This document shows, in pieces, positions 56,618 through 64,000 of a stretch of 64,000 nt of DNA. This DNA comes from Notoacmeibacter ruber (GTDB lineage: Bacteria > Pseudomonadota > Alphaproteobacteria > Rhizobiales > Rhizobiaceae): contig NZ_RCWN01000001.1 in NCBI RefSeq assembly GCF_003668555.1, forward strand, positions 558,001 to 622,000, given 5' to 3'. Every line of letters starts with the position of its first letter. Positions within the stretch are counted from its first letter, which is position 1. Both the position numbers and the translations under genes were made by a program. The notes under the pieces are model-generated. The model did no database searches. It worked only from the letters and a program-made list of their open reading frames with translations, and had not been told where the DNA came from.

Positions 56618-57532
56618 TCAGGCGCCGCGGAACGGGACCGTCCGTCGCTCACGCCGCCGCCGTCTTATCTGGCAGACCGTGTCGAAAGCTACGGCGCCCA
56701 CGATGAGCGCGCCGCCTAAAAGCGAAAGCGGGGTGATGCCCTCGCCGAAGATCAGAAAAAGCCAGATAGGCGCTATGGTGGTCTCAAGCAGATAGAAAAG
56801 AGCCGCCTGAGGCGCCGGTATATATCGCGGCGCTTGTGCCAGACAGAAAAAGGCGATCGGAAGCGTGATCGCCCCGTTCACAGCAAGCCAGAACCACGAG
56901 CCGACCTCAGGCGCTGTTTCGCCATCCACCAGCATCATGCCTCCCATGAGAGCAGGTAGAACGCAGGCGATCAGCGGGGTGAAACCCATGGATTTGCCGC
57001 TCCATCTCGAAACGGTAATGGCGCCGGCGATCAGGCTTGCCACGCCGAAGCCGCAGAGTTTGACGAAACCGCTTCCAGCCGTGGGATTGCCGACGATCAA
57101 CCCGACGCCGAGCAGAACGAGGATAAGCGCGATCCAGGTGGCGGGGGCTGGTCGTTCGCCAAGAAAGAAAAAGGCGAGGAGGGCCGCGATCAGCGGGCTC
57201 GTCGCAAGAAGAAACAGCATCGCGCCTGTTGCGCCCTCATCGGCCGAGGCGACCACGCCAGTGACGAAGACGATCGATCCCGTTCCGTAAAAGAGACTGA
57301 CGAGAAGGCCATGCCAGCCGGGAATGAGCGGTGGCGCGTCCTTCCTGAGCGAGCGCCAGACCGCCCAGATGCCAATGGCAGCCAGCACTTCCAGCATCGA
57401 ACGGAAAAGTAGGGCCGAGGCCAGGTTGGCGTCGGCCAGTCGCAATGTGGGTATGTCGAAGGTCAGGGTCAGTCCGCCCGTCAATGCGAGCGCATAGCCC
57501 AGCAATAAGGGCCTCGGTCCTGTCTTATTCAT
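56618..57532 (-). CDS. EamA-family DMT superfamily transporter
   Basis: The ATG at 57532 has AGGAACGAG upstream. The 304-residue inner-membrane protein has ten predicted transmembrane helices in two EamA repeats (first repeat GYALALTGGLTLTFDIPTLRLA onward; second from CGFGVASLIAGAITVSRW). Members export amino acids or metabolites. It converges with the RND pump gene with only 3 bases between stops. Confidence 0.88.
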   Translation of the reverse strand: MNKTGPRPLLLGYALALTGGLTLTFDIPTLRLADANLASALLFRSMLEVLAAIGIWAVWRSLRKDAPPLIPGWHGLLVSLFYGTGSIVFVTGVVASADEGATGAMLFLLATSPLIAALLAFFFLGERPAPATWIALILVLLGVGLIVGNPTAGSGFVKLCGFGVASLIAGAITVSRWSGKSMGFTPLIACVLPALMGGMMLVDGETAPEVGSWFWLAVNGAITLPIAFFCLAQAPRYIPAPQAALFYLLETTIAPIWLFLIFGEGITPLSLLGGALIVGAVAFDTVCQIRRRRRERRTVPFRGA

Positions 57533-57623
57533 CTCGTTCCTGCTGAAAACATCGTGCCGCGGTTGGGCCATAGACGGCTCACGGCGGGCTGTCGACAGGT
57601 GCCGCTTTGCAGGAAATCGGCGG

Positions 57624-58376
57624 TCAGTCGGGCTGGTAGCGTTCCCAGCCGGCAGGCATCAGATGTTCTTGCGGTTGGAAGCGGATCTTATAGGCCATCT
57701 TTCTGGAGCCCTTGACCCAATAGCCGAGATACACATGCGGCTTGCCCGCTTCGCGCGCCCGTCGCACATGGTCCAGAATGAGGTATGTGCCGAGCGATCG
57801 GTCTTCCTGTTTTGGATCGTAGAAGGAATAGACCATCGAGAGACCGTCGGACATTTCGTCCGTCAGCGCGACGGCGACGAGTTCGCCTTCTCCCTCGCCG
57901 GTGAGGAAGCTATCCGGGCCGCGTCTGCGATATTCGATGACCCGCGTGTCGACGAAACTGTCTTCCACCATCATCGCATAATCAAGGACCGACATTTCCG
58001 CCATGCCGCCATGGGCGTGTCGCGCCAGAAGGTAATCCCGGAAGAGATCATACTGTTCGGAACTCGGCTCTGCCGGATAGAGGGTGCCAACCAGATCGGA
58101 ATTGCGTTTCAGAACGCGTTTCTGGTTTTTCGACGGCGCAAATTCCTCCGCTAGAATGCGGACCGAAACGCAGGCCCGGCAGGTCTCGCACGCCGGCCGA
58201 TAGGCAATATTGGCGCTTCGGCGAAAACCGCCCTGCGTCAGCAGGTCGTTGAGTTCGGGAGCGCGGTCGCCGACAAGATGCGTAAAGACCTTCCGCTCCT
58301 GCTGGTCTGGCAGGTAAGGACAGACCGAAGGGGAGGTTAGAAAAAATTGCGGCGTCTTGGTCGGATGCTGCGTCAT
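57624..58376 (-). CDS. bpt: Aspartate/glutamate leucyltransferase (Bpt, Ate1-like)
   Basis: Bpt adds leucine to N-terminal Asp or Glu of proteins, marking them for ClpAP via the N-degron path. The 250-residue product from the ATG at 58376 has the N-terminal Cys cluster [13 protein letters not shown], the [14 protein letters not shown] segment and the GNAT-like C-terminal core [27 protein letters not shown] and [16 protein letters not shown] longer upstream extension of the frame lies inside the transporter gene and is rejected. Confidence 0.9.
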   Translation of the reverse strand: MTQHPTKTPQFFLTSPSVCPYLPDQQERKVFTHLVGDRAPELNDLLTQGGFRRSANIAYRPACETCRACVSVRILAEEFAPSKNQKRVLKRNSDLVGTLYPAEPSSEQYDLFRDYLLARHAHGGMAEMSVLDYAMMVEDSFVDTRVIEYRRRGPDSFLTGEGEGELVAVALTDEMSDGLSMVYSFYDPKQEDRSLGTYLILDHVRRAREAGKPHVYLGYWVKGSRKMAYKIRFQPQEHLMPAGWERYQPD

Positions 58377-58405
58377 CGTCCCGGTAATGTGGTCTCGCTG
58401 TCCGG

Positions 58406-60238
58406 TCAGTTCCAGAGCCCATAATACCACGGTGCGAAAAGACTGAAAGCAACCCAAAGAATAATGACGAGAGGAACGCCAGTCCGGACGAAATCTCCAA
58501 AGCTGTAGCCGCCTGGACCCATCACCAGCAGATTGGTCTGATAGCCCATCGGCGTGGCGAATGAAGCGTTGGAAGCGAAGATGACCGTCGCGACCATGGC
58601 TTCGGCGGGAATGCCGGCAAGCTCGGCAGCCGAAAGGGCGACTGGTGTCGCCAGAACGGCCGTCGCATTGTTGGAAAGAAAATTGGTCAGTATGGCGACG
58701 AAAAGGAAGAAGCCGGAGAGAACAAACGGCGTGGGCCATGCGCCCATAGCGGCGATCACAGCTTCGGCCAGAAACTGCGCGCCGCCCGTTTCTTCCAGAG
58801 CCGTCGCCGCCGCGATCGACGCTCCGACAAGGAGGAATATCTGTCCGTTGAAGGCGCGCTTGGCCTGAGTGAGCGTAAGGCAGTTGGTCGCCACCATCAG
58901 AACGGCGCCGACGGTTGCCGAAATGGAAATCGGTGCGATCCCGCTCAGCGCTGCAAGCACGACACCGGCAAATATGCAAAGCGCCAGCCAGGCCTTCTGC
59001 GTCTGCGGGACAGCTTCGGCGCTCCATTCCATCAAGAGAAGGTCGTGATTGTCGCGGATCGCAATCAGCCGCTCACTACGGCCGCCTACCAGAACGATAT
59101 CGCCCGGCTCGAGCCTGATATCGCCCATCGAAAGCCGCCCCATACGGCTCCTGCGCTGCACGGCGAGCACATCGACGCCATGCTCCGTCTGGATGCCGGA
59201 GTTGCGGACCGTTCGTCCGCTATGGCGGGAACCGGGAGCGACGATCGCCTCGACGACCTGATAATCCGGGCCTGGTGTGCTGGGGGTCTCTGCCGAGCTG
59301 GGATCGTCGTCGTTTTCGCCGACCATCGTGCTGCGCGTTCCACGCGCCAGCGCCTGCATGAACGCCTTACGCGTGCCCGCCAGAACGATCAGATCACCCT
59401 GGCTGATGACGACGTCCTCAAAGGGCGGGAGAATCTTGACGCCGCGCCGTTCGATGATCCTCGGCATGAGGTTGCGCAGTCCCGGGAAAAGTCCGGCGCG
59501 GCTTTCCATGCCAACAAAGGGGTGATCGGGACCGACCCGGATTTCACCGATGAACTGGGCGCCGGCGCCGGATCGCTTTCGAGCTGCGGCGTTATCCTTG
59601 CGTCCGATCAGTCTTGGGACGAAGAACAGCACATAGAGACCGCCGCAAAGAAGTAGGACAACGCCGGGCACAGTAATGTCGAACATGCCGATCTGCAGGC
59701 CCTGCTTGGCAGCGACACCCGCCACCAGAAGGTTGGTGGATGAACCGATCAGCGTTGTCATGCCGCCGAGAATCGAGAGATAGGAGAGAGGAAGCAGCGA
59801 CTTTGCGACATCCAGATTGCGCTGGGCGGCCAGCACGGTCATCACCGGTATGAAGATGACGACAACGGGCGTGTTGTTGAGGAAGGCCGATAGGATCGCA
59901 GCCGCGACAAGCGTGATCGTGACGGACAGCGTCGCGGATCGCCCGCCCAACTTGCTGATCATCCGCGCGGGCCGATCCATCGCATCGGTAGCGAAGAGGC
60001 CCTGTCCGACAATAATGAGCGCGAGGACGCTGATGAGGGCGGGGTTGGCGAAACCGTTCAGAAGCTGCTCGGGCGGAAGCGCCGCGCCGGGGCCCTGCAA
60101 AGGCACCAGTGTGAAAAGAGCGAGCAGCGCCGCCAGAGACCCGATGCTGACTGCCTCGAGCGTGAAGCGGTTGCTGACATAGGCCGCAATGGTCAGCCCG
60201 ATGACGAGAAATGTCGCCCAGATGTGAAAGTCGCCCAT
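58406..60238 (-). CDS. SLC13-family permease with RCK C-terminal (TrkA-C) domains
   Basis: This 610-residue inner-membrane protein has about 11 hydrophobic segments split by a cytoplasmic region (about 205-395) with two TrkA-C/RCK-like domains ([15 protein letters not shown] and [17 protein letters not shown]). [35 protein letters not shown] and [18 protein letters not shown] are SLC13/DASS-type membrane motifs. Such proteins move sulfate, dicarboxylates or other anions; substrate unknown. It lies between RDD and bpt on the same strand. Confidence 0.87.
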   Translation of the reverse strand: MGDFHIWATFLVIGLTIAAYVSNRFTLEAVSIGSLAALLALFTLVPLQGPGAALPPEQLLNGFANPALISVLALIIVGQGLFATDAMDRPARMISKLGGRSATLSVTITLVAAAILSAFLNNTPVVVIFIPVMTVLAAQRNLDVAKSLLPLSYLSILGGMTTLIGSSTNLLVAGVAAKQGLQIGMFDITVPGVVLLLCGGLYVLFFVPRLIGRKDNAAARKRSGAGAQFIGEIRVGPDHPFVGMESRAGLFPGLRNLMPRIIERRGVKILPPFEDVVISQGDLIVLAGTRKAFMQALARGTRSTMVGENDDDPSSAETPSTPGPDYQVVEAIVAPGSRHSGRTVRNSGIQTEHGVDVLAVQRRSRMGRLSMGDIRLEPGDIVLVGGRSERLIAIRDNHDLLLMEWSAEAVPQTQKAWLALCIFAGVVLAALSGIAPISISATVGAVLMVATNCLTLTQAKRAFNGQIFLLVGASIAAATALEETGGAQFLAEAVIAAMGAWPTPFVLSGFFLFVAILTNFLSNNATAVLATPVALSAAELAGIPAEAMVATVIFASNASFATPMGYQTNLLVMGPGGYSFGDFVRTGVPLVIILWVAFSLFAPWYYGLWN

Positions 60239-60450
60239 TTAGCCGACTGGTCCCCCATAGTCAGCCGGGAACATACGCCAAGCGTGGACGGTGAAAAAGA
60301 GAGTTATCATCGGCACATGTAGAAGGCGGAAAAACTTTTCCCTCCTTTCGGCTCCACGCGCCAATCGTGTTTCGGCAGGTCTCGCGCCGTGAGAGTACGC
60401 CTGTCCCGGGGGTCCGAGCGGCGCTAACGACCTGCTGAAGAAAACGCCTC

Positions 60451-60954
60451 TCAGCGGAGGTTGCGAACCACCACCGTTCCAAGAAGCAGGTCATGGCCCG
60501 TCTGCTTGCGGTTGGTGAAAAGAGCGATCAGGAGAATGAAGGGCGTGAGGAAAATGTTACCTGTCCAGAACAGCACCGAATGCAAAGCCCCCCAGAGCGG
60601 ATCGAGCGGCTTTCCATCCAGGCGTTCGATCTTCAGGCCGAAAATCTGCATTCCAGGGGTCGCCTGAGAGGAGCCGCCCAGCGTGAACGCGGTATAGACG
60701 AGGCCGACAAGCGGAAAGATCGCACCATAGAGAAGCCAGGCCAGGCCGAGCGTCAGGATGCCGAGAAAGAAAACCAGCACGCCGGCCACCAAGCTCAGCA
60801 CCGCCACGACCGTCCAGTCGAAGATGAATGCGAAGACACGCCGGCTGAGGACACCGTCGTAAAGAGCGGGCTCGTCCAGCCGCGTCTGCGGTCGCTCCAT
60901 CGTATCGCTGCCGCCGAATGTTCTGGCATCTGTCTGGCTCACTGTTCCATCCAC
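60451..60954 (-). CDS. RDD-family membrane protein
   Basis: The frame starts at a GTG at 60954 (167 residues); an ATG at 60900 would give 149, and neither has a good ribosome site. The protein has the RDD signature RRVFAFIFDWTVVAVLSL with Arg and Asp in the first helix, a long second hydrophobic stretch, and GMQIFGLKIERLDG followed by a third and fourth helix, ending GHDLLLGTVVVRN. The function of RDD proteins is mostly unknown; some act in Na+/H+ exchange. It lies between the SLC13 gene and hemB. Confidence 0.85.
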   Translation of the reverse strand: MDGTVSQTDARTFGGSDTMERPQTRLDEPALYDGVLSRRVFAFIFDWTVVAVLSLVAGVLVFFLGILTLGLAWLLYGAIFPLVGLVYTAFTLGGSSQATPGMQIFGLKIERLDGKPLDPLWGALHSVLFWTGNIFLTPFILLIALFTNRKQTGHDLLLGTVVVRNLR

Positions 60955-61040
60955 CTGTGTTGGGCTTGCCGTCGCGTCAATCGCGCTACAGACATGTAGG
61001 TGGCGCCCGATCCCGGTGCAAACGGACGGAGAAAGTCGGG

Positions 61041-62090
61041 TCAGTGCTCCGCAAGCAGTTCGGCGACGCGAGGCGTAAAATACGAAAGAATGCCGTCGAC
61101 GCCGGCGCGGCGAAAGGCCATCAGGCTTTCCATCATCACGCGGTCATGGTCCAGCATTCCCGCAGCCGATGCCGCCTCGATCATCGAGAATTCACCGGAT
61201 ACCTGATAGGCGAAGGTGGGGATCTTGAACGTTTCCTTCACCCGCTGACAGATGTCGAGATAGGGCAGTCCCGGCTTGACCATCACCATATCGGCGCCCT
61301 CCGCGAGGTCCTGCTCGACCTCTCTGAGAGCCTCTTCCGTGCTGGTGGGCGAGAGATAATAGGTCTGTTTGTCACCCTTCAGCAGACCGCGTGTGCCGAT
61401 GGCATCCCGATAGGGGCCGTAGAAACCCGACGCGTATTTCGCCGAGTAGCTCATGATCGCCACATCCTGATAGCCGGCGGCGTCGAGAGCATCGCGGATC
61501 GCGCCGATCCTCCCGTCCATCATGTCGGATGGCGCGATGATGTCGGATCCCGCCCGGGCCTGACCGACCGCGGCTTCGGCGAGAATCTCGACCGTCTCAT
61601 CATTGACAATGATGCCGTCTCGCAGCACTCCGTCATGGCCATGGCTGGTGAAAGGATCGAGCGCCACATCCGAAATGATCCCGATCTCAGGCACGTCCGC
61701 CTTGAGAGCGCTGATAAGCCGGTTCATCAGATTGTCGTCGTCGAGAATGTGACTGCCGCGCTCATCCTTCCGGTCGCCGGAAATGTGGGGGAAGGGGGCA
61801 ATGGCAGGCACACCGAGAGCCGCAAGGCGTTTGGCTTGGGCCACAAGGCGGTCGATAGAGAGTCGGCTGATCCCCGGCATGGCATCGATCGGCTCGGCGT
61901 AATCCTCCCCCTCGGTCACGAAGCAGGGCCATATCAGATCGTCGACCGTCAACCGGGTCTCGGCGACGAGCCGCCGCGACCAGTCGGTCTTTCGCATACG
62001 GCGCAGGCGATGCGAACCGGTGATTTCGTCCACTGTCCGGCGCATCGAAAACGAATTCTTCTTCAACATCGGGTTGCCGGAGCCTTCCAT
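61041..62090 (-). CDS. hemB: Delta-aminolevulinic acid dehydratase (porphobilinogen synthase)
   Basis: HemB joins two 5-aminolevulinates to porphobilinogen in tetrapyrrole synthesis. The 349-residue protein has the two Schiff-base Lys regions SYSAKYASGFYGPYRDA and MVMVKPGLPYLD. The metal-site stretch reads DVALDPFTSHGHDG, with Asp where zinc enzymes have Cys, so this is the Mg2+-dependent type. The start may be at 62090 or at the ATG at 62069. A 14-bp palindrome (GAAGCG-AG-CGCTTC) sits just upstream, at 62098-62111. Confidence 0.95.
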   Translation of the reverse strand: MEGSGNPMLKKNSFSMRRTVDEITGSHRLRRMRKTDWSRRLVAETRLTVDDLIWPCFVTEGEDYAEPIDAMPGISRLSIDRLVAQAKRLAALGVPAIAPFPHISGDRKDERGSHILDDDNLMNRLISALKADVPEIGIISDVALDPFTSHGHDGVLRDGIIVNDETVEILAEAAVGQARAGSDIIAPSDMMDGRIGAIRDALDAAGYQDVAIMSYSAKYASGFYGPYRDAIGTRGLLKGDKQTYYLSPTSTEEALREVEQDLAEGADMVMVKPGLPYLDICQRVKETFKIPTFAYQVSGEFSMIEAASAAGMLDHDRVMMESLMAFRRAGVDGILSYFTPRVAELLAEH

Positions 62091-62206
62091 TATGAGCGAA
62101 GCGAGCGCTTCTCATCGTCGTGTTCGGCTGTTCCTGCCAGTCTTTTCGGTGCACAGCAACCGTGCCCGCTTGGCAGTTGCCAATGTCGTAGCCATCATCC
62201 GTCGGT

Positions 62207-62713
62207 ATGATTCAGTGGTGGCGAAAAAGACAGTTGGCAGACGCGGGCGAAGCCGTGGAGGAGAGCGAAGGCAACGCTATCGCTGCCGGCAGCTTCCTGA
62301 ATCAGCATGCAAGCCTGTCCCAGAACGGGTATGTCGTCTTTCTTCGCCTGTTGGCTCTTCTCGGCATGGCATGGGGCATAGGCTACTGGCTGCGTCTTAT
62401 CGGCTGGCACACCGGTCCGGACTGGCGCTTCGATACGATGACCGTGGCCTGGCGCGTGGCCGCCTGCACTCTGGCAGTGCTGTATCCCTTCGCAGCTTCT
62501 GGCCTATGGATGCTCGCCAGTTGGGGAACGGTGCTCTGGTTCTGCGCGGCCGGCATCGAACTGACAATGTATCTGGTGTTCCCGGGAGAGTTCGGCGCGC
62601 GACCGCTGATCGTGACGCTACACCTCCTCGTCATACTGCTCTACGCCGCCTGGCGCTTTCAGATGATGCACGAGGCCCGCAAGCACAGGCGTGCTGAGGT
62701 TGAGCAATCGTGA
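62207..62713 (+). CDS. DUF6163-family membrane protein
   Basis: This 168-residue protein has a 40-residue polar N-terminus and four hydrophobic segments (about 42-65, 80-100, 103-125 and 130-150), then a basic C-terminus. The layout and genomic position next to ldtR match the DUF6163 family of Hyphomicrobiales, which has no assigned role. It may share the envelope function of its neighbours. Only a weak ribosome site is visible. Confidence 0.75.
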   Translation: MIQWWRKRQLADAGEAVEESEGNAIAAGSFLNQHASLSQNGYVVFLRLLALLGMAWGIGYWLRLIGWHTGPDWRFDTMTVAWRVAACTLAVLYPFAASGLWMLASWGTVLWFCAAGIELTMYLVFPGEFGARPLIVTLHLLVILLYAAWRFQMMHEARKHRRAEVEQS

Positions 62714-62765
62714 ACGACTCACGATCCGTTTACTCTCTGATTCAGTTCGCTTTTTGAAAGCCTTC

Positions 62766-62789
62766 GTTAAGCGAGACCTTTAAGTCGAA
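62766..62789 (+). promoter_or_regulatory. Candidate regulatory motif upstream of ldtR
   Basis: GTTAAGCGAGACCTTTAAG followed by TCGAA resembles the motif at 63600-63620 in front of the L,D-transpeptidase gene (same order of GTTA, GCGA, CC, TT, AAG). It precedes a T-rich stretch that could be the ldtR -10. Inference only. Confidence 0.35.
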
Positions 62790-62876
62790 TTTTATGTGCC
62801 GGGTGCAGTGTGGCTGCATGGTGAGAAGAACGGAAAACCGTTCCCGCCGGAGCGTCAGACTGGAAGGAACAAGACA

Positions 62877-63389
62877 ATGAGCAGGACAAATCTGCGTACC
62901 GCCGCACCCAAAGCCGAACTGAAGAGCGGCGAAATTCGCGACCTCTATATGGAATCGGTTCATCTGGTTGAACGGCTGCATCGCCGTCTTCTGGATGTCA
63001 TCAAGGATGAATTCGAACGTCAGGGCCGCAGCGACATCAACGCCGTGCAGGCGCTGCTTCTCTTCAATATCGGCGACTCCGAGCTGACCGCCGGAGAACT
63101 GCGTTCGCGGGGCTACTATCTCGGCTCCAACGTTTCCTACAATCTGAAGAAGCTGGTCGATCTCGGCTTCATCAATCATCAGAAGAGCCGCGTCGATCGC
63201 CGTTCCGTTCGAATTTCGCTGACGGAAGAAGGTCATGAAATCGCGGAAGTGGTTGCGGGCCTCTACAACCGGCATATCTCTTCGATCGAGGCCGTTGCGG
63301 GAATCGACGAAGATGAATTCACGCGGATGAACCGTGCGCTCCAGCGTCTGGACCGCTTCTGGAACGACACGATCGCCTACCGCATGTAA
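62877..63389 (+). CDS. ldtR: MarR-family transcriptional regulator LdtR
   Basis: The ATG at 62877 has GGAAGGA 8 bases upstream. The 170-residue protein has the winged-helix MarR domain (about 25-150): LLLFNIGDSELTAGELRSRGYYLGSNVSYNLKKLVDLGFINHQKSRVDRRSVRISLTEEG. LdtR is known from Sinorhizobium and Liberibacter as an activator of L,D-transpeptidase and stress tolerance genes. The gene immediately downstream is an L,D-transpeptidase, which supports this identification. Confidence 0.88.
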   Translation: MSRTNLRTAAPKAELKSGEIRDLYMESVHLVERLHRRLLDVIKDEFERQGRSDINAVQALLLFNIGDSELTAGELRSRGYYLGSNVSYNLKKLVDLGFINHQKSRVDRRSVRISLTEEGHEIAEVVAGLYNRHISSIEAVAGIDEDEFTRMNRALQRLDRFWNDTIAYRM

Positions 63390-63690
63390 CGCCCGATCCG
63401 GCTTTGTTTCGAAGCCATCTCCAGTCTGGCCCGATTGGCGCGGATGCGATGGTCGGGCCGCTGGCGCTTCTGCGTTTTTATCGGCTCCCGGGCGTATCGG
63501 GTCATTCTCACGCCATATTCACGGCGCACCACGAAACGGCAGGTGCGGGGGCTATCGCTATCTGATCGCTGGACGGTCTAACGGCAAAAGGTCGCATTGG
63601 TTAGCGAATCCTTAAGGGAACCCGCGCTACTATTTTACTTTCCGGCTTTTGCCGGTGTTGCGTGAAAACACAAAGCGGGATCCGACTTCC
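63390..63690 (+). other. 301-base regulatory region between ldtR and the L,D-transpeptidase gene
   Basis: No gene is supported here. The first part is GC-rich without clear structure. The last 100 bases hold the motif at 63600-63620, which includes the palindrome CCTTAAGG, and a T-rich TATTTTAC near 63631 that may serve as a -10. The region likely carries the promoter and regulator sites of the downstream gene. Confidence 0.5.
63600..63620 (+). promoter_or_regulatory. Candidate LdtR or CtrA-like site upstream of the L,D-transpeptidase gene
   Basis: GTTAGCGAATCCTTAAGG followed by GAA shares its order of elements with the motif upstream of ldtR. The half TTAG-N7-TTAA also resembles a CtrA site (TTAA-N7-TTAA) at 63601-63615, and CCTTAAGG is a perfect palindrome. 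It lies 70-90 bases before the start codon. Inference from sequence comparison only. Confidence 0.35.
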
Positions 63691-64000
63691 ATGCAGATCA
63701 AACGCCGTCATCTTCTTGCCGGAGCAGGAGTCATGGCTCTTTCGTCGGCCACAGGCGCGAAAGCTGACCAGATTCTTCAGCAGATCTTCAATACGCACGG
63801 CCGCAGTGCTTGGAACGACCAGTTCGACAGCCACTACTCCGGCGATCAGAAGGTCATCACGACCCAGCCGATTTTCAGCCCTGCCACCCTGTCCTATGTG
63901 CAGCAGGCGATCTCGAACTACGAGATGATCAACGCCTCCGGTGGCTGGCCGAACGTGCCTGCCACTGTCAAACTGGAATTGGGCGTGGTCGATCCGTCGG
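63691..64000 (+). CDS. L,D-transpeptidase family protein, cut off by window end
   Basis: The frame starts at ATG 63691 and is open to the window edge (103 codons visible). The N-terminus MQIKRRHLLAGAGVMALSS has an RR motif resembling a twin-arginine signal and a hydrophobic core, then GAKADQ. The following AWNDQFD stretch and GGWPNVPATVKLELGVVDPS match the N-terminal part of YcbB-type L,D-transpeptidases (GGWPxVP). The YkuD catalytic domain is outside the window. These enzymes make 3-3 peptidoglycan crosslinks in the periplasm. It follows ldtR, its probable regulator. Confidence 0.75.
   Translation, partial: MQIKRRHLLAGAGVMALSSATGAKADQILQQIFNTHGRSAWNDQFDSHYSGDQKVITTQPIFSPATLSYVQQAISNYEMINASGGWPNVPATVKLELGVVDPS

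Noticed and set aside
57624..59027. Long N-terminal extension of bpt to 59027
   Set aside because: The extension lies in the SLC13 gene in another frame; Bpt homology begins at 58376.
1..64000. tRNA genes, CRISPR arrays, insertion sequences, prophage genes, att sites
   Set aside because: No cloverleaf-like sequence, spaced repeats, transposase, integrase or phage structural gene was recognised on either strand by eye.

Overview
The window looks like chromosomal core DNA from an alphaproteobacterium of the order Hyphomicrobiales (Rhizobiales). The DNA is GC-rich and densely packed, with many ATGA or TGATG overlaps and GTG/TTG starts. Diagnostic gene content includes a DUF4170 protein, a DUF2093 protein, a CHCC zinc-finger protein next to an FAD monooxygenase, a ppk-ppx pair close to rnd and aspS, a Bpt-type aminoacyl-transferase, a nuclease-motif MutL, a DUF6163 membrane protein and an LdtR-type MarR regulator next to an L,D-transpeptidase. 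The genus cannot be fixed from the sequence alone. No rRNA, tRNA, CRISPR array, prophage or insertion sequence was seen.

Layout. 1-6.6 kb: cut-off membrane protein (probable EAL type), HAD hydrolase, ribF, ileS, a lipoprotein. 6.6-9.4 kb: tadA, an RsuA/RluB-type pseudouridine synthase with a very long basic tail, rsmD. 9.4-15.3 kb: paired M16 peptidases, a patatin-like protein, a CPA2 cation/proton antiporter. 15.4-20.5 kb: pmbA, cysQ, DUF4170, waaA, lpxK (a lipid A/Kdo block). 20.4-23.2 kb: DUF2093, mutL, queF. 23.4-26.5 kb: a TRAP transporter. 26.5-27.9 kb: a sulfur operon (two YeeE/YedE halves plus a TIGR01244 sulfurtransferase). 28-33.7 kb: a four-gene fatty acid beta-oxidation operon. 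33.8-36.5 kb: cystathionine beta-lyase, FAD monooxygenase, CHCC zinc-finger protein. 36.7-45.8 kb: ppk, ppx, a CNNM/CBS protein, rnd, aspS, pyroglutamyl peptidase. 45.8-50.7 kb: a broken 2'-5' RNA ligase gene coupled to a periplasmic protein, a small Cys-rich secreted protein, parC. 50.8-57.5 kb: an efflux cassette (GNAT, TetR, adaptor, RND pump, EamA). 57.6-64 kb: bpt, an SLC13 transporter, an RDD protein, hemB, DUF6163, ldtR and the start of an L,D-transpeptidase gene.

Most genes are ordinary. The parts most worth a second look are: (i) the sulfur operon, where both transporter halves are frameshifted, one by a third copy of a 5-bp tandem repeat, behind an all-A/T promoter element; (ii) a 2'-5' RNA ligase gene whose frame breaks exactly at the first catalytic HxT motif; (iii) two near-identical 16-bp palindromes 50 bp apart in front of the TetR-RND efflux operon; (iv) a 16-bp palindrome on the -10 of the beta-oxidation operon; (v) a terminator ending 20 bp before the waaA start; (vi) two candidate small ORFs that join neighbours by exact stop-start overlaps; and (vii) a motif shared by the ldtR and L,D-transpeptidase upstream regions. 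No convincing new multi-gene system was found.
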